Positions 15,482 through 24,000 of a stretch of DNA of 25,351 bases are shown here, one piece after another (within the stretch, counting starts at the first letter, position 1; the number at the start of each line of letters is the position of its first letter). The position numbers were made by a program, and so were the translations under genes. Source of the stretch: DATCRE01 sp035493595 (GTDB taxonomy: Bacteria > Bacteroidota > Bacteroidia > Cytophagales > Cyclobacteriaceae); the NCBI GenBank assembly GCA_035493595.1, contig DATJHZ010000435.1, positions 1 to 25,351 on the forward strand, read 5' to 3'. The notes beneath the pieces were generated by a model that made no database searches, was not told the origin of the DNA, and was given only the letters and a program-made list of their open reading frames with translations.

Positions 15482-18400
15482 ATGTTGAAGCATACTTTAC
15501 AATCCGGTGAGCTTGAACCAACCTTATCAGATCTACCATTTAACGTAAATCTGAGTGATAATCCATTTCCAGGGCTTAGACCATTTAGTATTGATGAGTG
15601 TCACCTGTTCTTCGGTCGTGAAGGGCAAGTAGATGAGATACTGGTAAAGCTTTCTAAGAATCAATTCGTAACCGTAATGGGTTACTCAGGAAGTGGTAAA
15701 TCTTCCCTTATGTATTGCGGTCTTGTACCCGTGCTATATGGAGGTTTCATGACCAACACAGGGCCCTTCTGGAATGTAATTGTTTCTCGCCCAGGTACTT
15801 CACCTATCAATAATTTAGCAAATTCAATTGTCGACTTTCTAGTTAAGGAAAATAAAGTAGAAGAATCAGATAAAGAGATTCAACATGCCATAGTGTCGTC
15901 CGTGCTACGAAGTGGCCCTAACGGTTTAGTTGAAGTTTCTCGATACCTGCAGACATATAGGGCAGAGAATATTTTCTTTCTTATTGACCAGTTTGAGGAG
16001 CTCTTCAGATTCCGTGGAGATGAGCAGGATGAGAATGCTCATAATGAAGCTCTTCTTTATGTAAACTTAATGATGACAGCTGTGGAGCAAAAGGAGGTGC
16101 CAGTTTACATGGCCCTTACTATGCGCTCAGACTTCATCGGTAATTGCTCGGTGTTTCCAGGTCTTACCCAACTTATAAACAACAGTAATTACCTGGTTCC
16201 TCAAATGACCAGAGAGCAAAAGAGAATGGCTATTGAAGGCCCCATTGCTGTTGGCGGAGGTAAAATTTCGCAGCGTCTAATTAAGCGACTTCTTACTGAT
16301 ATGGGTAATGATCAGGACATGCTACCCATTCTGCAACATGCCCTAATGCGTACATGGGATTACTGGATCGAGAATCATGAGCCTAATGAGGTAATGGATC
16401 TAAGACATTACAATGCAGTAGGTAAAATAACTCAGGCACTCTCTCAACACGCAAATGAAGCCTATGATGAGTTAACCAGTCGTGAAAAAGAAATAGCCGA
16501 AACACTTTTTAAAAACATAACTGAGAAGAATCAGGAAAATAAAGGTTTAAGAAGGCCAGGCAGATTAGGATCAATCACTCATTTGGCAGAAGCAAATGAA
16601 CAAGATGTTATAAAGGTTGTCGATCATTTTAGAAAAGTTGGCAGATCCTTCCTGATGCCTGCAGCCCATATTCCTTTGGATAGCGATTCTATTATCGAGC
16701 TTTCTCACGAAAGTTTAATGAGAATCTGGAATCGCCTAGACGGATGGGTTGAAGAAGAGTTTGAATCAGCTCAGATGTATAAGCGTCTGTCAGAAGCAGC
16801 TGCCATGTATCAGATTGGTAAGACCGGCTTATGGAGACCACCAGACTTACAGCTTGCATTAAACTGGCAAAAGAAACAAAGACCTTCACGCGAATGGGCA
16901 CGTCGTTATGATGAAGCATTTGAGAGAGCTATAGTTTTTCTTGATACCAGCCGGATTACGTATGAAGCTGAGCTAAAGAATCAGGAAATGCTTCAGCGTC
17001 GTGTTTTGCGTCGAACACGAGCTACTGCTGTAATCCTGGGTATCGCTGCTGTTGTTGCAATTCTATTCTTCGTATTTGCTTATATTCAGAAGATCGCAGC
17101 TGATGAGCAAACACTTATTGCTGAAAAGGCTAAGGTGCTTGCTATCGAGCAGCAAAAACTGGCGGAGTCAAATAAAATTATTGCCATCAACCAAGCTAAA
17201 ATAGCTCAACAAAAAAGTGATGAAGCTATTCAGGCGAATAGAAAACTAGAACAAGCTTTGCAGGATGCGCGAGCAGCGAAGGAAGCTACTGAAGTTGCTC
17301 TTCGTGTTGCCGAAGAGCAAAAGGCTATTGCAGTACAGCAAACTGGTGTTGCTACTCAAGCATTGCAAAATTACAGAGTACAATTTGATAGAGCAGAAGA
17401 AAATTTTAATAAAGCCAACAAGCTATATATGCTTGCTATTGCTCAGAACCTGGCAACAAAATCTGAACAAGAAGACGACGATAAAATGTTAGCTGGTTTA
17501 CTCGCGATGCAAGGCTATCATTATCATAGACGTTTTGATGGCAGAAAATATGATCCATATATCTATCGCGGATTATATAGTGCAGTAACAAAACTTTACA
17601 GTAATAGCTATAATGCCATTGCTACTGTTGGCCCACAGCATAATCATATTAAATCACTTACGATTTCAACAAAAGGAAATACCTTCTATTCATCAGGAGC
17701 AGATGGAAGAATTTTTTCAGGTGACTACGTCCAGTTAGCGAATACACCAACAAAATATTTTACACCATATCCAAGTAAGGTAATAGCGCTCAATACTGAA
17801 GAAAGTTATCTTGTTAATGGAAGTGATTCTTCTTTTGTTCAGGTTTACAATCTTAAAACACCAGATCGAAAACCACTTGTTGTAAAAGGTTTTAAGGGAT
17901 CAGCCAATGACATAGAATTCTTACCTGGAAAAGATGAGTTCATATTAGCTTCAGGAAGCAAGAGCTTATATTCTGTTGATCCAAAAAGTGGTTCTATAAA
18001 AGTTCTACAGACCTTCGCAGAAGAAATTAAAACAATCAGTATCAGTCCTGATGGTAAATATCTTGTCGGTGGTACATGGACTGGAAAAGTGATTCTTGTT
18101 GACTTGTCTGATTATTCATTTACAACACTTGTTGAGGATAATTCTATGCGTGTTCTCACAGTAAAGTTCAGTCCTGACGGAAAGACATTGGCATATGGCA
18201 CAGATGATTTAACGAACAAGAGGGGACTGGTAAAACTGTATGATTTTGCAACAAAACAATTGAGGCAATTTTCAGGACATCGTGCTGGGGTTTATGATGT
18301 TGAGTTTAGCCCTGATGGTAAGTTGCTGGCGAGTGCAGGTTCAGATAAGAGACTTCAGATGTGGGTACTTGATCATCCCGAAGACTTGCCAGTTATCATG

Positions 18401-18637
18401 GACAACAATAACGGGTTTATATGGGATATATCATTCACCAAAGAATCTAATTACCTTGTAGCAGCATGCAGTGAATCTGAAATCAGAGTGTGGCCAACGG
18501 ACCCATCCTTGCTGGCACAACGAATCTGTCCTAAGATTACGCGCAACATGACGCAGGATGAGTGGAACAAATATGTGGGCGAGCAGATTGAATTTGAAAC
18601 AACATGTGTCATCGGTGGGGTACTTAAAGATTACTAG
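15482..18637 (+). CDS. Membrane-bound nSTAND1 NTPase with coiled coil and WD40 propeller
   Basis: A 1051-residue signalling-type NTPase. The N-terminus has the nSTAND1 hallmark NPFPGLRPF (residues 27-35) and FFGRE (43-47). Walker A is GYSGSGKSS (67-75, Lys73) and Walker B is FFLIDQFEEL (165-174). A winged-helix/helical arm runs to about residue 505. The single membrane span is at about 514-536, preceded by Arg-rich RRVLRRTRA, so the NTPase should be cytoplasmic and the C-terminal half periplasmic. A coiled coil of roughly 115 residues follows, then WD40 repeats from about 690 (ISISPDGKYLVGG, VKFSPDGKTLAYG, VEFSPDGKLLASAGSDKRLQMW). The end (RNMTQDEWNKY...TTC) is a tail I associate with this family. 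STAND proteins act as ligand-triggered oligomerising switches, many in defence. The next gene starts two bases after the stop. Target and trigger are unknown. Confidence 0.9.
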   Translation: MLKHTLQSGELEPTLSDLPFNVNLSDNPFPGLRPFSIDECHLFFGREGQVDEILVKLSKNQFVTVMGYSGSGKSSLMYCGLVPVLYGGFMTNTGPFWNVIVSRPGTSPINNLANSIVDFLVKENKVEESDKEIQHAIVSSVLRSGPNGLVEVSRYLQTYRAENIFFLIDQFEELFRFRGDEQDENAHNEALLYVNLMMTAVEQKEVPVYMALTMRSDFIGNCSVFPGLTQLINNSNYLVPQMTREQKRMAIEGPIAVGGGKISQRLIKRLLTDMGNDQDMLPILQHALMRTWDYWIENHEPNEVMDLRHYNAVGKITQALSQHANEAYDELTSREKEIAETLFKNITEKNQENKGLRRPGRLGSITHLAEANEQDVIKVVDHFRKVGRSFLMPAAHIPLDSDSIIELSHESLMRIWNRLDGWVEEEFESAQMYKRLSEAAAMYQIGKTGLWRPPDLQLALNWQKKQRPSREWARRYDEAFERAIVFLDTSRITYEAELKNQEMLQRRVLRRTRATAVILGIAAVVAILFFVFAYIQKIAADEQTLIAEKAKVLAIEQQKLAESNKIIAINQAKIAQQKSDEAIQANRKLEQALQDARAAKEATEVALRVAEEQKAIAVQQTGVATQALQNYRVQFDRAEENFNKANKLYMLAIAQNLATKSEQEDDDKMLAGLLAMQGYHYHRRFDGRKYDPYIYRGLYSAVTKLYSNSYNAIATVGPQHNHIKSLTISTKGNTFYSSGADGRIFSGDYVQLANTPTKYFTPYPSKVIALNTEESYLVNGSDSSFVQVYNLKTPDRKPLVVKGFKGSANDIEFLPGKDEFILASGSKSLYSVDPKSGSIKVLQTFAEEIKTISISPDGKYLVGGTWTGKVILVDLSDYSFTTLVEDNSMRVLTVKFSPDGKTLAYGTDDLTNKRGLVKLYDFATKQLRQFSGHRAGVYDVEFSPDGKLLASAGSDKRLQMWVLDHPEDLPVIMDNNNGFIWDISFTKESNYLVAACSESEIRVWPTDPSLLAQRICPKITRNMTQDEWNKYVGEQIEFETTCVIGGVLKDY

Positions 18638-18639
18638 GA

Positions 18640-19779
18640 ATGAGAGTAAAGTACATCGCCATTTTTTTGTTAACCCTTAGTATCTCTGCGGCTGCACAGA
18701 AGAATGATTGTGAATTGACTTTGCGTACAGCGCTTGACGAATTCAATGCAGGTCACTTCTATGGCCTTTCATCTATTTTAAAGCCTTGTATGGACAACGG
18801 TTTTACGCGAGAACAACGACAGCGGGCTAATCTACTTTTAGTGCAAACCTATTTGCTACTGGATGATCCCGAGTCGGCAGAAAGGAGCTACCTGGAGTTA
18901 CTTAAAGCAAATCCTGAATTCGTAACAGATATAACAAGAGATCCAATTGATGTTGTTTACTTAAGTAAGAAATTCACCTCTTCACCTATTTTTTCACTAT
19001 TCGCAAAAATTGGCCCTAATATTTCACCGGTCAGACCCATCCATGAGAATAATCTTTATCAGAGCCTGGATACGGTGAGCTTCAGAAAAAAATATATTAT
19101 TAAGCCAGGATGGCAATTCAGCCTGGGGAGTGATTTAAATATTAATGATCAATTCTCAGTGAGTCTGGCTGCTCAGCTTATGACAACATCCTACGAGCAG
19201 AATTCTTACAATAGTTTTGGCAGAGATAAGGCTAGCTTTGTTGATAAGCAGACGTGGCTAAATTTCCCACTCTCTGTTAAATACAGTTTAGATAAGGGGC
19301 GATTCAAACCTTTTGTTTTTGTAGGATTCTCTGCCAACATCTTACTAAGTGATAAGGCGAATATCAGGTACACAGATGTATTAGATGCCAGTGGAGCAAG
19401 CCAATCTGTAAACGTTCAAAATCTTAATTTCCTTTATAAGAGAAATAGGTTGAATGGTTCGATGTTTTTCGGAGGAGGGGTAAAACGTAAGATTAGACTT
19501 AATTATGTGTTTGCTGATTTAAGGTACGCTTTAGGCCTGGGAAACGTTGTTAACACCAAAAACTTGTATGGTTCATCAGGCAACTCAAAGCAATATTCTC
19601 AAAGTATGGAAGCTTTGATGCATTATGGACATCTTGACGATTATTTTCGCTTAGATAATTTCTCAATTTCAATAGGGTACATCCATCCACTTTATAAACC
19701 CCGAAAACTTAAGAAAGCAAGAACAAAATCTGTCATGAAGAATATTAGAAACCAAAAAGGTGATGTTCATGAGAAGTAA
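18640..19779 (+). CDS. Outer-membrane beta-barrel protein with N-terminal TPR-like region
   Basis: A 379-residue exported protein. The signal peptide is at residues 1-20 (LLTLSISAAAQ). Residues about 24-110 form TPR-like helical pairs (ALDEFNAGHFYGLSSIL, REQRQRANLLLVQTYLLLDDPESAERSYLELLKANPEF). From about residue 120, alternating strands (FAKIGPNISPV, WQFSLGSDLNINDQFSVSLAAQL, RFKPFVFVGFSANILL, FSISIGYIHPLY) predict a PorT/OmpW-type outer-membrane barrel, with a basic tail after the last strand. ATG 18640 lies two bases after the STAND stop, so translation is probably coupled. The downstream lipoprotein gene overlaps its 3' end. The TPR part would face the periplasm, where it could meet the propeller of the STAND protein (inference). 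No specific function is known to me. Confidence 0.82.
   Translation: MRVKYIAIFLLTLSISAAAQKNDCELTLRTALDEFNAGHFYGLSSILKPCMDNGFTREQRQRANLLLVQTYLLLDDPESAERSYLELLKANPEFVTDITRDPIDVVYLSKKFTSSPIFSLFAKIGPNISPVRPIHENNLYQSLDTVSFRKKYIIKPGWQFSLGSDLNINDQFSVSLAAQLMTTSYEQNSYNSFGRDKASFVDKQTWLNFPLSVKYSLDKGRFKPFVFVGFSANILLSDKANIRYTDVLDASGASQSVNVQNLNFLYKRNRLNGSMFFGGGVKRKIRLNYVFADLRYALGLGNVVNTKNLYGSSGNSKQYSQSMEALMHYGHLDDYFRLDNFSISIGYIHPLYKPRKLKKARTKSVMKNIRNQKGDVHEK
19755..19760 (+). promoter_or_regulatory. Shine-Dalgarno-like AAAAGG deciding the lipoprotein start
   Basis: A purine run ending AAGG sits eight bases before ATG 19769. Most genes in this window have no such site. It favours ATG 19769 over GTG 19760 and ATG 19763 and fits re-initiation inside the overlapping upstream gene. 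Confidence 0.4.
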
Positions 19780-21022
19780 GCTTTTGGTTTATGCTTTTCT
19801 TTTATCAGGTGGATTCTCCTTCATGCTGATATCATGCAGCAAGTTTGATATGCAGGATGATAAATACTTTGTAAAGTACTATGGAGAAGATGGAGATCAG
19901 GTATCAGTTGATATGGTTTCCAATTCTGATGGTAGCATTGTTTTATTAGGAAAAACAAGTGCCGGAAATAATCGCATTCTTATCATCAAAGTTGATTCAA
20001 AAGGTAGCGTTGTCTGGCAAAAAAAAATCGGATCAGATACTGATGACCCTAAAGATATAGAGCCTTTAACAAATGGAGATGGGTTTGTTATTTTGTCAGA
20101 CTATGAACAGTCTGCAGGTAACGTCGATGTGAAATTAATTCAGATCTCGTCTGATGGAAGTGAGGTTAAAACGTCAACACACGGTTCACCCTATAACGAT
20201 CATTCAAAAGCATTGACAGTTCTTGATGATGGAGGATTTATAGTAGCCGGATATTCGGAATTTGACTGGAGGCCTTCAGACAATGTAAATAGAGTTACTT
20301 CAATTCTCCATTACAGATGCGATTCAGAGCTTATATTTCGAAGTGATTGGCCAGAAAATTTTGGCTCGGGTTCTTATAACATAGCGACAAAAGTTATTCA
20401 AAGTAAAGATAGTATTTATGTATTTGGTGTAACCAATGCTGGGTCAAGTCAAAACCCAAATGATAAGAAAGTAATAATCTATTATTCTATTGGTGAATCG
20501 GGCCCGAAAGATGCGGTAAACTATCTTGGGGACCTCAATAGTGATACTGATGTGTCTTGCATTTTAAAAACGCCTGATGAGTTGATTGATGGTTATTTTA
20601 TTGTGGGTACTAGTGATTTACAGTCTGCATCTCCAAGATTAAGGCTTTCTAAACTCAAAGACCCACTGCATTTCAACAATACTGACGACATTCAATTTGA
20701 TAAGACTGTAAATGATGGAACTTTTGCCAGTAGAAATATCACAGGTATTTCAGCTTCTTCATCAGTTATTGCGTCGCAAGGTTATCTTGTGGTTTCGAAC
20801 GAGACGGATTTGACAGGACAAACTAACGTACTCCTTTCAAAGATTAACCAGGAGGGAAATGAATTATGGACTACAAGCTATGGAAGTAGTAAAAATGATA
20901 ATGGTGCTGCTGTTGCCGAATTACCAAATGGGAAAATATTGATTCTTTGTACCATACAGATGGATATTCAATTGAAAATGGCCCTGTTGAAGGTAAATTC
21001 AAGAGGACAGTTCTCAAATTAG
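19769..21022 (+). CDS. Lipoprotein with propeller-like repeats
   Basis: A 417-residue lipoprotein. The N-terminal signal ends in the lipobox LISC, with the modified Cys at residue 23, so it should be anchored in the outer membrane. The mature part consists of strand-rich repeats of roughly 50 residues: MVSNSDGSIVLLGKTSAG...LIIKVDSKGSVVWQKKIGSD, then TVLDDGGFIVAGYSEF, and near the end LSKINQEGNELWTTSYGSSKND and VAELPNGKILILCT. This pattern (DGG-I-G, then L-K-D-G-W-YG) is typical of beta-propeller repeats in Bacteroidota surface proteins. ATG 19769 overlaps the end of the barrel gene by 11 bases, so the two are co-translated. Ligand unknown; a surface partner of the barrel protein is likely (inference). 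Confidence 0.82.
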   Translation: MRSKLLVYAFLLSGGFSFMLISCSKFDMQDDKYFVKYYGEDGDQVSVDMVSNSDGSIVLLGKTSAGNNRILIIKVDSKGSVVWQKKIGSDTDDPKDIEPLTNGDGFVILSDYEQSAGNVDVKLIQISSDGSEVKTSTHGSPYNDHSKALTVLDDGGFIVAGYSEFDWRPSDNVNRVTSILHYRCDSELIFRSDWPENFGSGSYNIATKVIQSKDSIYVFGVTNAGSSQNPNDKKVIIYYSIGESGPKDAVNYLGDLNSDTDVSCILKTPDELIDGYFIVGTSDLQSASPRLRLSKLKDPLHFNNTDDIQFDKTVNDGTFASRNITGISASSSVIASQGYLVVSNETDLTGQTNVLLSKINQEGNELWTTSYGSSKNDNGAAVAELPNGKILILCTIQMDIQLKMALLKVNSRGQFSN

Positions 21023-21094
21023 GACTATTTATTAATAGAGGTTACAAATTATAACTGTATTAAATTAACTTATATAAGGTTAGAGATTCTGAGG

Positions 21095-24000
21095 ATGCAA
21101 AGACTTTACAAAGCTTTATTTTTGATTATTGTTTGTTCTGTTTTTGCAGTCAATGCAGCATTCAGTCAATGTACGCTTACTGGCCTTAATTCATCTTATT
21201 GTGTTGATGACGCATCAGTGACGTTATCAGGTGGAACTGCATATTATGGCCCCGGTGTTTCTGGCGGTGTCTTTTATCCTTCCATTGCAGGTGTAAGTGG
21301 CAGGCCACATAAAGTCTTCACTACAGATGGAGTTGCCACAAGTTATACAGTGTCTACAACAGGAACTTACTATCCTTATACACTTTCCAGCAGCGCTCTT
21401 TCTATAGCTAACAGTAGTTTCACTACAGTTTCTCTTGGTTTCAATTTTGTTTACTTCGGCACTACTTTTTCTACTGTTGGTATTTTTGACAATGGCTTTA
21501 TAAAATTTGGTGGAGGAAGCACTAGTAGCACTGCACAACTTATCCCAAATGCTACAATACCAAATAGTGAGGTTGCATTTGCCTGGAATGATCTTGATCC
21601 TTCAACGGGTACTATTCGCTATCAGGTATTTGGATCGGCTCCGTTACGCGTATTTGTTGTTGAATATGCGAATGTTCAGTTTATGGGAGGCGGTGATTAT
21701 GTTACAGTTCAGGTTCATCTTTTTGAAACTTCAAATCACATTGAAATTCATTCAACACATAATGGTTCTATTGGTGCTAATAAAACCATGGGTATTGAAA
21801 ATTCTGGAGGTACAGTAGGTGTTGCTGTTCCCGGTAGAAATCAATCTGTGTGGACTGCAGATAATGATTTCGTTTCATTCACACCCTCTTGCACAGTGGT
21901 AAAGGAGGTTAATGTTCATGCATTACCTAATGCCGCATTAACGGTCTCACCAGCATCCACATCAATTTGTCCTAGCAATACAGTTGGCGTTACTATTGGC
22001 TCGTCCGAATTAGGCGTCAATTATCAGCTTCTTAATAATGCGGATAATTCGGCTTTGAGTGGAACATTTGCTGGGACTGGAGGTAATCTTGTTATAACAT
22101 CATCCGCATTAGCGAGCAGTACAGTTATAAAAGTCAGGGCTACAAATGCTACAACTGGGTGTGATGTGGATTTAACTAATCTTTCAAATATTACAGTTAA
22201 TGTTCCGCCACAGATCACCGTTCAACCCACGGCAACTCAAACAATATGCGTAGGTCAGAGCGTTACGTTCAGTGTTAATGCTGGTGTCACTACATCACCA
22301 ACATACCAATGGAAGAAAGGCGGCGTTGACATTGTTGGTGCAACGAGTTCAAGTTATACGATTGCCAGCGTCGCTACCACAGATGCAGCGACCTATACAG
22401 TATCAGTAGGAGGCACCTGTACACCGCCTGTGTTGAGTTCGAATGCAGTTTTAAATGTTAACACATTACCAGCCATCACCACTCAGCCTTCAGCGACACA
22501 AACAGTATGCGAAGGCAGTGCTGCCAGCTTTACAGTAGTAGCCACCGGAACATCACCTACGTATCAATGGAAGAAGAATGGCGTTGATATTGTGGGAGCA
22601 ACATCGGCTACTTACAACATAGCAACAACAGCTACAGCTGATGCAGGCACATACACGGTTGTTGTTAGTGGCACCTGCAGTCCATCAGTTACGAGCACGG
22701 CTTCGGTATTGAATATTAATGAGAAGCCCGAGATCATCACTCAGCCAACAGCGACTCAAACGGTGTGCGTAGGTCAGAGCGTTACATTCAGTGTTAATGC
22801 TGGTGTTACGACATCACCGACGTATCAATGGAAGAAAGGTGGCGTTGACATTGTTGGTGCGACGAGTTCAAGTTATACTATTGCCAGTGTCGCCACTGGT
22901 GATGCAGCAACATACACGGTATCAGTAGGCGGTACCTGCACACCTGCTGTGTTAAGTTCGAATGCAGTTTTAAATGTTAACACGCTACCAGCCATCACGA
23001 CTCAGCCTTCAGCAACACAAACAGTATGCGAAGGCAGCGCTGTTAGTTTTACGGTAGTAGCAACAGGCGCATTACTTACCTATCAATGGAAGAAGAATGG
23101 TGTCGACATTGCTGGAGCAACGTCCGCTACTTACAACATAGCAACAACAGCTACCGCTGACGCAGGTACTTACACGGTCGTTGTCAGTGGCACATGTAGT
23201 CCATCAGTTACCAGCAATGCAGCAGTACTAAATATCAACGAACAACCAGAGATTATCACACAACCCACTGCGACTCAAACGGTATGTGTAGGCCAGAGCG
23301 TTACATTCAGTGTTAATGCTGGCGTTACAACCTCACCGACATACCAGTGGAAGAAAGGTGGTGTTAATATCCCCGGAGCAAACAGTTCTACCTATACGAT
23401 TGCCAGCGTTGTCACCGCTGATGCGGCTACTTATACAGTATCGGTAGGAGGCACCTGCACACCAGCTATCCTCAGCTCGAACGCTGTTTTAAATGTTAAT
23501 ACGTTACCAGCCATAACAACTCAGCCTTCAGCCACACAAACAGTATGCGAAGGCAGTGCTGCCAGTTTTATAGTAGTGGCCAGTGGTACTGGTGTAACAT
23601 ATCAATGGAAGAAGAATGGCGTAGACATCGTTGGAGCAACATCAGCCACATACAATATTGCCACCACAGCTACAGCTGATGCAGGCACATATACTGTTGT
23701 TGTTAGTGGTACATGCAGTCCATCAGTTACCAGCACAGCTGCAGTACTAAACATCAATGAACAGCCCGAGATTATTACTCAACCCACTGCGACTCAAACG
23801 GTGTGTGTTGGTCAGAGCGTTACGTTCAGTGTTAATGCTGGTGTTACGACATCACCGACGTATCAATGGAAGAAAGGTGGTGTTGACATTGTTGGCGCAA
23901 CGAGTTCAAGCTATACCATTGTCAGTGTTGTAACGGGTGATGCAGCGACTTATACTGTATCGGTAGGAGGTACCTGTACACCAGCCATACTCAGTTCGAA

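Noticed and set aside
15482..18637. STAND NTPase as a soluble anti-phage (Avs-like) defence protein
   Set aside because: It has a membrane span, a WD40 C-terminus, no nuclease or other effector domain, and sits with outer-membrane genes, not in a defence island.
21227..21818. Two roughly 100-codon frames, minus strand 21227-21538 and plus strand 21507-21818
   Set aside because: Both lie in other frames over the continuous giant Ig-protein gene that starts at 21095; their Ser/Thr- or Leu/Ile-rich composition is a by-product of the coding strand.
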